A stretch of DNA of 64,000 nucleotides from Pseudogulbenkiania subflava DSM 22618 (GCF_900177275.1 NZ_FXAG01000001.1:124001-188000); one strand, 5' to 3'. Counted from the stretch's first letter, positions 1-7,923 are shown. Notes: generated by a model not told the origin, from the letters alone. Translations and numbers: made by a program.

Positions 1-321
1 CGCCGCGGCCAATGCGTCGAGATCGAGCACGGTGTGCCAGTCCTGCGCGTTGGCGCGGTAGGCGTCGAGCGTGGTGCGGCGGTAGATGCCGCGCGGGTGG
101 GTTTCGTCCTGGTGGAAGTTGTACAGCCAGCCGGCGTGTTCGGCGAAGAACGGAATCTGGCGCGTATCACGCAGCGTGGCGAGGATGTCCTCCGCGAGCG
201 GAACAAAGCGCGGGTCGGCGTCGAGCTGCGCCTGAGTGCGCGCGTTCTGCTCGTCCACCCAGCGGGCGACGTCGGGGCTGTCGAGGCTTTCCAGCCAGCG
301 ATGGGGATCGTGGTCAGGCAT
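1..321 (-). CDS. Prolyl oligopeptidase family (S9A) serine peptidase, N-terminal part only
   Basis: Only the first 107 codons are inside the window; the gene continues beyond base 1. The start ATG is at 321-319. The opening residues HRWLESLDSPDVARWV match the N-terminal signature of S9A prolyl oligopeptidases (DPYRWLED...S.EV..WV), followed by the segment that leads into the beta-propeller (FFAEHAGWLYNFHQDETHPR). Known family members hydrolyse short proline-containing peptides, with a C-terminal alpha/beta-hydrolase domain carrying the Ser-Asp-His triad. That domain is not visible here, so activity cannot be judged. No signal peptide is seen, suggesting a cytoplasmic enzyme. A copy of the dispersed motif AGGTTGGCCGAA lies directly upstream at 325-336. 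Confidence 0.8.
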   Translation of the reverse strand, partial: MPDHDPHRWLESLDSPDVARWVDEQNARTQAQLDADPRFVPLAEDILATLRDTRQIPFFAEHAGWLYNFHQDETHPRGIYRRTTLDAYRANAQDWHTVLDLDALAAA

Positions 322-324
322 GTC

Positions 325-336
325 AGGTTGGCCGAA
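325..336 (+). repeat. AGGTTGGCCGAA dispersed 12-mer, copy 1
   Basis: Exact copy, intergenic, immediately upstream of the S9 peptidase start. One of eight exact copies in the window; the shared findings entry gives the full argument. Confidence 0.75.
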
Positions 337-387
337 GGTTGCAATGGGGCCGAGGGTAGCACCCCACGCTCTTGCCGCCAAATACCG

Positions 388-1164
388 CTACCGGGCCAGA
401 TGCCCCTTGATCCAGGCGCTGGCCCGGGACACCACCTGGTCCTCGATGCCGTTGTAACCATGCCAGGCCCAGGGCTGGCACGGGTCGCCGCGGTTATTAC
501 CACCGTCCATCACGATCAGTTCCTTGGCCTGGGTAGCCGTCAGCTTGTCCACCACCGGCTGCAGGTTGTCCAGCCGGCTTTCCTGGCACTCGTCGCGCTG
601 GTGCTGCACCAGCAAGACCGGCTGGGTCACCCGCTGCAAATTGAAGTCCGCCAGATTGCCGCGGCCATGGTCGATACTGGAGGTCAGTACCAGGCCATCC
701 ACCTTGTCCCGTTGCTTGATCGCGACCGAGGCTGCCGAGGTCGTGCCGCGGCTGGTGCCAACCAGCCAGACTGGTACGTCGGCCTGCCGACGCAGAAAGT
801 CGATCACGGCCGCCATATCCTTGGCGTGCTCCGGCGAGCCACGGAAATCCCCTGCCATCCCCTCTGCCGCATGATCGGACGGGGCATCCACCACCGCGAC
901 CGTGAAGCCCTGCTCCACCCAGCGGGCACGGGTGCGCACCAGGAAGTTGCCGGCACCGCTGCCGAGCCGGCCATCGTCCGACAGCTTGAGATTGCCATCG
1001 CCCCCGGTGAACAGAATCAGGCTGGCCAGTGGTGGCCCCTCCGGCTTGAGCAGCAGGAAGCGCTGGGAGACCCCGTCACGGGGCGCAACGCTTTCCAGGG
1101 TCTCGGCCGCAGCAGCCAGCGAGGCGCTCGCCATCAGGACCAGACCGACAAGAACAGGGCGCAT
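388..1164 (-). CDS. Secreted alpha/beta-hydrolase fold protein
   Basis: A 258-residue protein with a clear signal peptide (residues 1 to about 20, hydrophobic core then ASLAAAAE), so it is probably periplasmic. The alpha/beta-hydrolase nucleophile elbow is G-T-S-R-G with Ser138. An oxyanion-loop region ILFTGGDGNL lies near residue 50, and a candidate catalytic His occurs near the C-terminus (PWAWHGYNG). Four cysteines could form disulphides, in keeping with export. The substrate cannot be told from sequence; relatives are annotated as dienelactone-hydrolase-like or generic esterases. The start is supported by GGAG eight bases upstream of ATG. It stands alone between the S9 peptidase and ltaE, both on the same strand. 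Confidence 0.75.
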   Translation of the reverse strand: MRPVLVGLVLMASASLAAAAETLESVAPRDGVSQRFLLLKPEGPPLASLILFTGGDGNLKLSDDGRLGSGAGNFLVRTRARWVEQGFTVAVVDAPSDHAAEGMAGDFRGSPEHAKDMAAVIDFLRRQADVPVWLVGTSRGTTSAASVAIKQRDKVDGLVLTSSIDHGRGNLADFNLQRVTQPVLLVQHQRDECQESRLDNLQPVVDKLTATQAKELIVMDGGNNRGDPCQPWAWHGYNGIEDQVVSRASAWIKGHLAR

Positions 1165-1275
1165 GACACACTCCGGAAACGGTTCGGGCAGACGGCAAAG
1201 CGGCCTTCCCGATGATTTATAGAGGCTCTTGCTCTATCGCCAAAGCCTCCCGGCCAGCGAGGAGCGGCGGACCAC

Positions 1276-2304
1276 TCAGCCCGCCAGGATCTGCTGCAGC
1301 ACCGCCAGCACCCGCTCGACCTCGGCGCGGCCGACCTGCCAGTGCGTCACGATGCGCATCATGCCGGCTTCGGGCGGATTGGCCTTGATGCCGGCCTCGG
1401 TCAGCGCCGCCATCAGGCGCGCCACGTCGACCGAGTCGGCAAGGCGGAACCACACCATGTTGATCTCTACGCTGGCGAGATCGACCGTCACCTCCGGCAG
1501 CGTTGCCAGCCGCTCCGCCAGGTAGCGCGCGTTGGCGTGGTCTTCGGCCAACCTCTGGCTCATCTCGGTGAGCGCGATCAGTCCCGGCGCCGCCAGCACG
1601 CCGGCCTGGCGCCAGCCGCCGCCCATCAGCTTGCGGCTCTTGCGCGCACGGGCGATGAACTCGGCGGAACCGGCCAGGATCGAGCCCACCGGCGCCGCCA
1701 GCCCCTTGGACAGGCACACCATCACGGTGTCGGCGTGGCGCGTGATGTCGCGCACGTCGCAGCCCAGCGCGGTGGCCGCATTGAACACGCGCGCGCCGTC
1801 CAGGTGCACCGGCACGCCATGGGCCCGGGCCACCTCGGCCACCGCCTGCATCGCCGCGAGCGGGATGACCCGGCCATTGCTGTGGGCGTTTTCCAGGCAG
1901 ATCAGACCGGTGTGCGGATGGTGGATGTCGTCGCCGACGCGGATGCGCTTCGCCACCTCGGCGGCGGTGAGCACCCCGTCCGGACTGGCGATGGTACGCA
2001 GCTGCACCCCGGCGATCACCGCCGCGCCGCCGGTCTCGTGCCAGACGATATGGCAGTCGTCGCCCAGGATCACCTCGTCGCCGCGCCGACAGTGCGTCAG
2101 CAGCGCGAGCTGGTTGCCGAAGTTGCCGCTGGGCACGAACAGCGCCGCTTCCTTGCCCAGCCGCTCGGCGGCCACGCGCTCCAGTTCCTGCACCGTCGGG
2201 TCGTCGCCATAGACGTCATCGCCCACCACGGCATCGAACATCGCCTGGCGCATCGCCGGCGTCGGTTGGGTCACGGTGTCGCTGCGTACATCAATCCACT
2301 GCAT
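1276..2304 (-). CDS. ltaE: Low-specificity L-threonine aldolase
   Basis: A 342-residue PLP enzyme that cleaves L-threonine or L-allo-threonine to glycine and acetaldehyde in the cytoplasm. It opens with MQWIDVRSDTVTQPT, the family's N-terminal signature. It has the PLP-contacting SGNFGNQLAL segment (about 59-68), the HLDGARVFNA motif (about 168-177) and the Schiff-base lysine K200 in VMVCLSKGLAAPVGS. The reading frame extends 36 codons further upstream, but this start is chosen because AGAGGGGA lies just before the ATG and the family begins here. The 12-mer motif occurs inside the gene at 1543-1554, read as Arg-Leu-Ala-Glu with the codons AGG and TTG. Confidence 0.93.
   Translation of the reverse strand: MQWIDVRSDTVTQPTPAMRQAMFDAVVGDDVYGDDPTVQELERVAAERLGKEAALFVPSGNFGNQLALLTHCRRGDEVILGDDCHIVWHETGGAAVIAGVQLRTIASPDGVLTAAEVAKRIRVGDDIHHPHTGLICLENAHSNGRVIPLAAMQAVAEVARAHGVPVHLDGARVFNAATALGCDVRDITRHADTVMVCLSKGLAAPVGSILAGSAEFIARARKSRKLMGGGWRQAGVLAAPGLIALTEMSQRLAEDHANARYLAERLATLPEVTVDLASVEINMVWFRLADSVDVARLMAALTEAGIKANPPEAGMMRIVTHWQVGRAEVERVLAVLQQILAG
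1543..1554 (-). repeat. AGGTTGGCCGAA dispersed 12-mer, copy 2
   Basis: Exact copy on the minus strand inside ltaE, in frame as Arg-Leu-Ala-Glu (SQRLAED). Confidence 0.75.
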
Positions 2305-2360
2305 GGTATCCCCTCTGAGCCGAGGCCATGAGACGACCACCCCTCGCATCGGGAGGGCGC

Positions 2361-2446
2361 GCAGGATGGGTGAAGGCACGCTTGCTCCGTCGGTGCCGGC
2401 ACCCATCGCCATCGACCGCCGGGTTGCGCGTTGCGCCCCATCCTAC
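2361..2446. repeat. Palindromic intergenic repeat
   Basis: This lies in the 329-base gap between ltaE and the next gene. The ends are inverted copies: GCAGGATGGGTGAAGGCACGC-like on the left, and on the right the complement of GTAGGATGGGGCGC. The whole can fold into one long imperfect hairpin. Elements with GTAGGATGGG ends are common intergenic repeats in proteobacteria (from memory, not checked). The rest of the gap (2305-2360, 2447-2633) shows no gene. Confidence 0.45.
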
Positions 2447-2633
2447 ACCGTCGACGGCGCGCCTCCTGCAGGGGCTCGCTCGCTACTGGAATCGGCTCGT
2501 GAAATGACCGACGGCGACTCGTGGCCGCCGTCGAAACGAATTCTCAGTCAGGCTCTTGCCTGATTGTGCCAGCATCGCATGCCGGCTGTCAGAACCGGAA
2601 GGTTCTCGATGCTTACTGGGTTGGCTGGTCCTT

Positions 2634-2867
2634 CTAATGGATACGGTAGGATTGCTTGATGTCGGCCGCCAGGCGGCGCGCCTTGTCCAGCGCGGAGCTG
2701 TCCAGCGAAATGTCGGCACCGCAGTCGCAACGCAAGGCGGCGGCCTGGTCCGGCGCCAGGGTATCGAGATGCTGGCGCGTTTCATGGCCACACTGGGTGC
2801 AGGCGATAACCACGGTGGGGTTGTAGTGTTTGTCGAGGTCGATGTCGAAACTCGGCTGCTGCTTCAT
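2634..2867 (-). CDS. Small protein with a zinc-ribbon-like Cys pattern
   Basis: A 77-residue protein not assigned to a named family. It has a CxxC pair (ACTQCGHE, residues 23-26) and a CxC pair (RCDCGADI, about 47-49), an arrangement typical of a small treble-clef or zinc ribbon. Charged, helical-looking ends flank it. It has no signal peptide or membrane segment. GGAG nine bases upstream supports the start ATG at 2867. The codon pattern is GC-rich at third positions like its neighbours, so it is probably real. It might bind nucleic acid or protein through the metal site, but that is inference. Confidence 0.6.
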   Translation of the reverse strand: MKQQPSFDIDLDKHYNPTVVIACTQCGHETRQHLDTLAPDQAAALRCDCGADISLDSSALDKARRLAADIKQSYRIH

Positions 2868-2983
2868 GGGTCTGTCTCCACGTTGAGAACGGAGGGACGA
2901 GCCGCCAGCGGAACGTCGGTGCCGTTCATGACAGGCTCACCTAGAAGGATAGCAGCCGAGCCGGCGAGCGCCAGCCGCAATCC

Positions 2984-3187
2984 CTACTGCCCGGCCGCGC
3001 GCCGCTGCGTCACCGTCTCACCGCCGATGCCCCAGTTGTCGGTATCGACCTCGTCGATCACCACCACCGTGGTGGCCGGGTTCTTGCCCAGCACGTCGAC
3101 CAGCAGCTGGGTGGCGCCGCGGATCAGTTCGGCCTTCTGCTCGGCCGTGGCTCCCTCGCGGGTAATCTTGATATTGACGTAAGGCAT
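2984..3187 (-). CDS. 4-oxalocrotonate tautomerase family enzyme
   Basis: A 67-residue protein starting MPYVNIKITREG. After removal of Met the N-terminal proline is the catalytic base in this family (4-oxalocrotonate tautomerase, DmpI/XylH type). Arg11 sits at the family's substrate-binding position. The C-terminal half has ATTVVVIDEVDTDNWGIGG, the usual family block. These small proteins assemble as hexamers and isomerise 2-hydroxymuconate-like enols. With no catabolic pathway beside it, the true substrate is unknown. AAGGAG upstream of ATG supports the start. Its first 64 bases overlap the 3' end of the EamA transporter gene in another frame, so the two are probably translationally coupled. 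Confidence 0.85.
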   Translation of the reverse strand: MPYVNIKITREGATAEQKAELIRGATQLLVDVLGKNPATTVVVIDEVDTDNWGIGGETVTQRRAAGQ

Positions 3188-4056
3188 GCAAAGCTCCTTG
3201 TGGATAAAAACGACGGGGGACGGACCGCCAGCCAAGCGCCGGCGCTGCTCAGCACCAGGCCGGCCAACAGCCAGCCGGACAACGGTTCCGCCAGCAGCCA
3301 CAGCGCCAGCACGCCGGACAGGGCCGGCACCAGCGCCATCATCGCCCCCATGCGCGCCGCGCCGATGTGCTCCACGGCATAAAGATAGAGCAGCATGGTC
3401 ACCACCACCGCCAACGCGCCCTGGTAGAACGCCTGCAGCAGGATGGCACCCCAGGGTGCGGCGGCGAGGCCAGACGGCAGCAACAACCAATAGACAGGCA
3501 TGAAGCACAGTGCCGCCCACAGTGCACTGCCGATGGTGGCGTCGAGCGGATGGATGGCGTAACGCTTCACCGTCACACTGTACCAGGCCCAGCACAGCGC
3601 CGAGCCGACCAAGAGCACATCGCCCCAGCCGCTCGCCGCACCAGCGAAGTTCTCCACCGCCACGCAGCCCACGCCAGCAGCGATCAGCGCCAAACCGACC
3701 AACTTGGCCGGTGCCGGCAGCTCGCCCAGCAGCCACCACAGCAGCAGCGGCACCAGGAACGGCAGCAAGCCCGGTAGCAGCACCGCTGCGTGCAGCGCCG
3801 ACGACAGGCGGAAGCCCCAGTACGCCAGCAGTGCGTAGCCCAGCGCCCCGATCAGCCCCAGGCGCAGCAGCCGCCCATCCAGCAGCCGGGTGCGGCGCCA
3901 CGCCCACAACGGCAGCAGCAGCACGGCGCCGACGCCGAAGCGCAGCGCCACCATGTCGTACGGCGTCAGCGCGCTCTTGCCGCCCAGCCGCGACACCACG
4001 ATGAAGCCGCTCCAGATCAACACGGCCAATATGGCAAACAGCATTCCGCGACGCAT
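3124..4056 (-). CDS. EamA/RhaT family (DMT superfamily) transporter
   Basis: A 310-residue inner-membrane protein with ten predicted hydrophobic segments in two EamA repeats (roughly residues 5-135 and 150-285). This is the layout of drug/metabolite exporters such as RhtA or YdcZ relatives. GGAGGGGGAG before ATG at 4056 makes this the better start; an ATG eleven codons upstream is possible. The last ~28 residues (after WLAVRPPS) are basic and non-membrane, and they overlap the tautomerase gene in another frame. The tail may therefore be a by-product of a lost stop codon. Divergent from a LysR regulator gene 96 bases away, which is a common arrangement for regulator-controlled exporters. The substrate is unknown. 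Confidence 0.85.
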   Translation of the reverse strand: MRRGMLFAILAVLIWSGFIVVSRLGGKSALTPYDMVALRFGVGAVLLLPLWAWRRTRLLDGRLLRLGLIGALGYALLAYWGFRLSSALHAAVLLPGLLPFLVPLLLWWLLGELPAPAKLVGLALIAAGVGCVAVENFAGAASGWGDVLLVGSALCWAWYSVTVKRYAIHPLDATIGSALWAALCFMPVYWLLLPSGLAAAPWGAILLQAFYQGALAVVVTMLLYLYAVEHIGAARMGAMMALVPALSGVLALWLLAEPLSGWLLAGLVLSSAGAWLAVRPPSFLSTRSFACLTSISRLPAREPRPSRRPN

Positions 4057-4152
4057 CTCCCCCTCCTGCACCCTGTTCATGCACGACAAGGTAGCGCGAC
4101 GGCAGCCATGCGGTAAAATGAATAATTACTTCTTAACCGTTCTCGTATCGAG

Positions 4153-5034
4153 ATGGATCTTTCCGACCTCACCGTGTTCTGCACCGTGGTGGAAGCCGGC
4201 GGCGTCACCCGCGCCGCCGAGCGGCTGCACCGCGTGCAGTCCAACATCACCACCCGCATCCGCAAGCTGGAACAGGACCTGGGTGTCGACCTGTTCGAGC
4301 GCGAGGGGCGCCAACTGGTGCTCACCGCCGACGGCGAACGCCTGCTGGGCTACGCCCGTCAGCTGCTCGGGCTGGCCGCCGCCGCGCGCGACGACCTGGC
4401 CGGGCAGCGCCTGGCCGGGCGCTTCCGCCTGGGCTCGATGGAAAACACCGCAGCCACCCGACTGCCGCTGCCGCTGAGCCGCTTCCACCGCGACTACCCC
4501 GAGGTCGAGCTGGAACTCTCTACCGGCCCCTCGCTGCCGATGTGCCAGCGCGTGCTGCGCGGCGAGGTGGACGCGGCGCTGGTGGCCGAGCCGGTGGGCG
4601 GCGGGCTCGATCCCCGGCTCGACAGCCGCGTCATCGGGGTGGAAGAGCTGGTGCTGGTGACGGCACTCGACCATCCGCCGGTGCGCGATGCCCGCGATGT
4701 CGCCCAGGACACGCTACTGGCGTTCCAGCCCGGCTGCGGCTATCGCCAGCGGCTGGAAGACTGGTTCGCCAGCGCCGGCCGCCTGCCGCAACGCCAGGTC
4801 GAGCTGTCCTCCTACCACGCCATGCTGGGCTGCGCCGCCGCCGGCATGGGCGTGGCGCTGGTGCCGGAAAAGCTGCTCGACCAGTACGCCGGCCAGGCCG
4901 CGCTGGCACGCCACCGCCTCCCACTCGCGACGGCGCGCGCGCCCACGCTGCTGGTCTGGAAGCGCAGCCAGCCGCGCGCGGTGATCGCGCGCTTCGCCGA
5001 GTATCTGCTCGAGGATGAAACCGCGCCGTCCTGA
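4153..5034 (+). CDS. LysR family transcriptional regulator
   Basis: A 293-residue protein with an N-terminal winged helix-turn-helix at about residues 3-60 (AGGVTRAAERLHRVQSNITT, then LEQDLGVDLFER), the standard LysR DNA-binding domain. The C-terminal half is a periplasmic-binding-protein-like effector domain (about 88-285). The gene is divergent from the EamA transporter and tautomerase genes. LysR regulators usually control the divergent neighbour from the shared intergenic region (4057-4152), so this is the likely target. The effector is not predictable. The start ATG at 4153 fits the family length. Confidence 0.9.
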   Translation: MDLSDLTVFCTVVEAGGVTRAAERLHRVQSNITTRIRKLEQDLGVDLFEREGRQLVLTADGERLLGYARQLLGLAAAARDDLAGQRLAGRFRLGSMENTAATRLPLPLSRFHRDYPEVELELSTGPSLPMCQRVLRGEVDAALVAEPVGGGLDPRLDSRVIGVEELVLVTALDHPPVRDARDVAQDTLLAFQPGCGYRQRLEDWFASAGRLPQRQVELSSYHAMLGCAAAGMGVALVPEKLLDQYAGQAALARHRLPLATARAPTLLVWKRSQPRAVIARFAEYLLEDETAPS

Positions 5035-5058
5035 ACTGTCGGCGCCATGCCACGCCAA

Positions 5059-5202
5059 GAGCCTGGTTCAGTAGGCATGCAAGCCAAGACAGGTTGAGTG
5101 CCGCCAGCGCACAGGCACCGGAATGGACACGGAGTACATGAGGATTCCGAGCACTACCGGCGTTCAAGATGTAAAGGCCCAGCCGCCTAATGAAATCGGC
5201 TC
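5059..5202. mobile_element. MITE-like element, 144 bp, with imperfect terminal inverted repeats
   Basis: It fills most of the gap between the LysR gene and tcdA. The left end GAGCCTGGTTCAGTAGGCA and the right end CGCCTAATGAAATCGGCTC are inverted repeats with about 14 of 19 positions paired. No transposase is encoded. Size and end sequence (GAGCC-TG...) resemble the other short palindromic elements at 15677-15825 and 27575-27720, though the interior differs. The call rests on the inverted ends and on its position between genes. Confidence 0.5.
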
Positions 5203-5270
5203 CAGCGGCTGGCCCGCCAACTCCACATGCAGTATCCTTCGCCGCTTTGACGCCTGCCCCGGAGATGTTG

Positions 5271-6056
5271 ATGAACCCGTCCGATGCCGATCTCGACCGC
5301 CGCTTTGGCGGCATCGCCCGCCTCTACGGCGAGGCGGCGCTGGAACGCTTCCGCCATGCCCACGTCTGCGTGATCGGCGTCGGCGGCGTCGGCTCGTGGG
5401 CCGTCGAGGCGCTGGCGCGCAGCGCCGTCGGCAAGCTCACCCTGATCGATCTCGACAACGTCGCGGAATCCAACACCAACCGCCAGCTGCCGGCGCTCGA
5501 TCCCCACTACGGCCGCGCCAAGGTCAGCGTGCTGGCGGAACGGGTGCGCGCCATCAACCCGGCGTGCGAGGTGGAGGAAATCGAGGATTTCGTCGAGGAA
5601 GGCAATCTGGAGGCGATGCTGGGGCGCGGCTACGACTTCGTCATCGACGCCATCGACAACCTGCGCGTGAAGACCGCCATGGCGGCCTGGTGTGTGAAAC
5701 GGCGCCAGCCCTTCATCGTCTCCGGCGGCGCCGGCGGCCAGATGGACCCGACGCTGATCCGCGTGGCCGACCTGGGCGAGGTCACCTACGATCCGCTCCT
5801 CTCCAAGCTGCGCTACAACCTGCGCCGCCACCACGGCTTCCCGCGCGAGGCGGGCAAGAAGCTCCATGTGCCCTGCGTGTTCTCCACCGAACAGCTGGTC
5901 TACCCTGATGCGCCCAGCTGCGACGTCGGCGAGCGCGGCCCGCAGGGGCTGTCGTGCGCCGGCTTCGGCGCCAGCATGGCGGTCACCGCCAGCTTCGGCC
6001 TCGCCGCCGCCGCCCACGCGCTGAAGGCACTGGCCAAGTCGGCGCGCAAAGCCTGA
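5271..6056 (+). CDS. tcdA: tRNA threonylcarbamoyladenosine dehydratase (TcdA/CsdL, ThiF/E1-like)
   Basis: A 262-residue ThiF/MoeB-type ATP-dependent enzyme. In the known family member it adenylates t6A37 of ANN-decoding tRNAs and cyclises it to ct6A. A nucleotide-binding GVGGVGSWAVEALAR loop lies at about residues 37-51, followed by LIDLDNVAESNTNRQL, the family signature, and VIDAIDNLRVK near residue 125. The C-terminal block VFSTEQLVYPD...GPQGLSCAGFGASM is typical of TcdA. The chosen ATG (5271) lies eight bases after GGAG; the frame is open upstream but without family similarity. A degraded copy of the C-terminal 65 codons lies at 11130-11353. Confidence 0.92.
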   Translation: MNPSDADLDRRFGGIARLYGEAALERFRHAHVCVIGVGGVGSWAVEALARSAVGKLTLIDLDNVAESNTNRQLPALDPHYGRAKVSVLAERVRAINPACEVEEIEDFVEEGNLEAMLGRGYDFVIDAIDNLRVKTAMAAWCVKRRQPFIVSGGAGGQMDPTLIRVADLGEVTYDPLLSKLRYNLRRHHGFPREAGKKLHVPCVFSTEQLVYPDAPSCDVGERGPQGLSCAGFGASMAVTASFGLAAAAHALKALAKSARKA

Positions 6057-6078
6057 GCCGCTTCGGCCAACCATGAAA

Positions 6079-6101
6079 AACGCCCTGCACAGCAGGGCGT
6101 T
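6079..6101 (+). terminator. Hairpin after tcdA
   Basis: CGCCCTG and CAGGGCG form a stem around a 5-base loop, with AA/TT extending it, 22 bases after the tcdA stop. The T-run is weak, so it may act with the second, stronger hairpin at 6209-6234. Confidence 0.55.
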
Positions 6102-6122
6102 GAGATTGTTGTGTAAACAGGA

Positions 6123-6207
6123 AGGCTGCGGATTCAATAACTTGTCAGGAGCGGCCCGGCTTTGCCGGGTCCGGCAGAATCTGAACAAGGTACGTTGTCA
6201 GCAGCCT
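6123..6207 (+). ncRNA. 85-bp structured 3'-UTR element, copy 1 (tcdA)
   Basis: It starts with AGGCTGCGGATTC and ends with TTGTCAGCAGCCT, so AGGCTGC and GCAGCCT pair as the closing stem. A central perfect hairpin is CCCGGC-TTT-GCCGGG. A second 85-bp copy occurs in the opposite orientation at 22339-22423 after pyrC. In both places transcription runs through the element straight into an intrinsic terminator. It could be a conserved 3'-UTR or small-RNA module, or a REP-like palindrome; the sequence alone does not decide. Confidence 0.5.
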
Positions 6208-6208
6208 G

Positions 6209-6234
6209 AACGCCCTGCACTGGCAGGGCGTTTT
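6209..6234 (+). terminator. Intrinsic terminator following the 85-bp element
   Basis: CGCCCTGC-ACTG-GCAGGGCG is an 8-bp stem followed by TTTTG in the tcdA direction. It lies two bases after the structured element. Because tcdA and the M48 protease gene converge here, it may work in both directions. Confidence 0.7.
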
Positions 6235-6253
6235 GCTTGGCTCAGAGCCCGAT

Positions 6254-6997
6254 TCACAGGGCCTGCAGCTGCTTGTCCAGTTTCGCGGCGCGGTCGCCCG
6301 GGGCCGGATGGCTGGACAGCAGGCTGCTGTCGTTGCCGTACAGCTCGGCCAGCTTGCGCAGCGCGGCCGGGCCGCCTTGCACATTGTAGTTGTGGCGCTT
6401 GAGGAAGCCGATGGCGTAGCTGTCGGCATCGCTTTCCTGCGACTGCGAGAACTGGGCGTTGGCCACGGCCTCGGCAAACGCACCCAACTCGGAGGAGGAC
6501 AATTCGGCCGCCACCGCGTTGCCGCTGCCGGCCGCCGCCTTGCGCGCCGCCGAGGAGGCGTAGGCCAGCTGCATCGCCTTCTTGGTATGGCCGAGCTTGA
6601 CGTGGCCGATCTCATGACCGATGACGAAGCGCACTTCGTCGTCGCTCATCTTGTCCATCAGGCCGCTGTAGACGCGCACGGTGCCGTCAGCCATGGCGAA
6701 GGCGTTGACGTCCTTGGTCAGGTAGACCTTGAAGTTGAGCTTGGTGCCGTCCTCGCTGTCCAGCCCCTTGACCATCTTGGCCAGGCGCTTGGTGTAAGCG
6801 CTGGAGGCCGGCGCCACCTGGTTCTTCTTGTCCAGTGCCACGCTGGATTCGCTGGCCAGCGCCTTCACGTCGGCGTCGCTGAGGGTGGCCGATTTCATCA
6901 GGTCGGTGCCGGCGCTGATCATGGAGCCGAGGTCGAAGGCCTGTGCCTGGGCCGACAGTACGGTGGCGGCAAGCACCGCCAGTGCGAGTTTCTTCAT
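6254..6997 (-). CDS. M48 family zinc metalloprotease, periplasmic
   Basis: A 247-residue protein with a signal peptide (MKKLALAVLAATVLSAQAQA) and the zinc-binding HEIGH motif (in FVIGHEIGHVKLGH), with the third ligand Glu in QESDADSYAIGFL. This is the Peptidase_M48/gluzincin layout of LoiP (YggG) and BepA-type proteases that degrade misfolded envelope proteins. It lacks the TPR domain of BepA and resembles LoiP in size; LoiP is a lipoprotein, but no lipobox cysteine is evident here. The start at 6997 is preferred over one seven codons upstream because the signal peptide begins there. Convergent with tcdA. Confidence 0.88.
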   Translation of the reverse strand: MKKLALAVLAATVLSAQAQAFDLGSMISAGTDLMKSATLSDADVKALASESSVALDKKNQVAPASSAYTKRLAKMVKGLDSEDGTKLNFKVYLTKDVNAFAMADGTVRVYSGLMDKMSDDEVRFVIGHEIGHVKLGHTKKAMQLAYASSAARKAAAGSGNAVAAELSSSELGAFAEAVANAQFSQSQESDADSYAIGFLKRHNYNVQGGPAALRKLAELYGNDSSLLSSHPAPGDRAAKLDKQLQAL

Positions 6998-7173
6998 TCC
7001 CAAAAAACCATTTGTCATTTAAAAGCAGCCGAATACTACGCTTGCGGCCACCCCAGGTAAAGACCTTGTCATAAATTGAGCGCGATCACGGCCGTAGGGA
7101 ACATCGAGCGATAGGAGGGCGCAGGTGGGCCGCACGCCGGACAGGCTGATGCTGCCCAGCCGCGCGGTGCGGC

Positions 7174-7923
7174 TCAATCGAAACCGTAGGCGGCGCGGTA
7201 ACGCGCCACGATGCGCGCCACCTCGCCACTGCGCTGCAGCGTCTTCAGTGCACGATCGAAGGCGTCGCGCTGCTCCTGCCTCAGGAAGCCGACCGAGCGC
7301 GGCGACGGCGGGAAGAGATCGAACTCGACCAGCTCCGCCGAGGTGTCGAGATGCTTCCCCAGCGCGCGATTATTCTGATGAAACACCAGGCTGTCGCCCA
7401 CCACCACCTCGACCCGGTGCAGGTAGAGCAGGCGGTTCTGGATTTGCTGATCGGCCAGTTCGGTGTAACGCGGATGATCAGCGGTCACCGCGGTGAAATC
7501 CGGCCCCAGCACCAGCCGGGCGTTCTGGAAGCCGGCCACGCTGTGGCGTACCAGGTCGGCCACGCTGTTGAGCCGGATCCCGGATGACTTGAGCACGATG
7601 GCGCGGTTGCGGTAATACAACACCGGCGCCGAACGGAAGGCGTCGACCGGAGAATCCGGCGCCAGCGTCAACATGGCGTCGATATGGCCGCTTTGCAGCA
7701 GCATCAGCCCGCGCGCCTGCGGGTAGACCTCGAACACCGGCTTGAAACCGGCCTGTTGCAACGCCGCGCGCACGATCTCCACCTCCATCCCGCCCTGCCC
7801 GCCTTCTTCCACATACGGCGGCTTGGCCAGACCGACCGCGACGTGCAGCTCGGCCGCCGCCACGACGTGGCCGCTCGCCAGTAGCCACAACGGCAGCGAC
7901 AGCATCCAACAGAACACTCTCAT
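7174..7923 (-). CDS. Periplasmic solute-binding protein, amino-acid ABC type (SBP_bac_3)
   Basis: A 249-residue protein with a signal peptide (about residues 1-23). The family 3 solute-binding fold is seen in AVGLAKPPYVEEGG, GGMEVEIVRAALQQAGF and LQSGHIDAMLTLAPD. It lacks neighbouring permease or ATPase genes, so it may be an orphan binding protein or feed a distant transporter. In some relatives such proteins act as sensors. The ligand is not predictable. The sequence just upstream (7941-7958, minus strand) resembles a tRNA T-arm, and further upstream (7991-8008) lies the palindrome TTCACGTGAA in an AT-rich stretch that may hold the promoter. Confidence 0.78.
   Translation of the reverse strand: MRVFCWMLSLPLWLLASGHVVAAAELHVAVGLAKPPYVEEGGQGGMEVEIVRAALQQAGFKPVFEVYPQARGLMLLQSGHIDAMLTLAPDSPVDAFRSAPVLYYRNRAIVLKSSGIRLNSVADLVRHSVAGFQNARLVLGPDFTAVTADHPRYTELADQQIQNRLLYLHRVEVVVGDSLVFHQNNRALGKHLDTSAELVEFDLFPPSPRSVGFLRQEQRDAFDRALKTLQRSGEVARIVARYRAAYGFD

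Noticed and set aside
5123-5908. Plus-strand frame of 261 codons across the start of tcdA
   Set aside because: Arg- and Pro-rich shadow of tcdA in another frame, starting within the MITE-like element.
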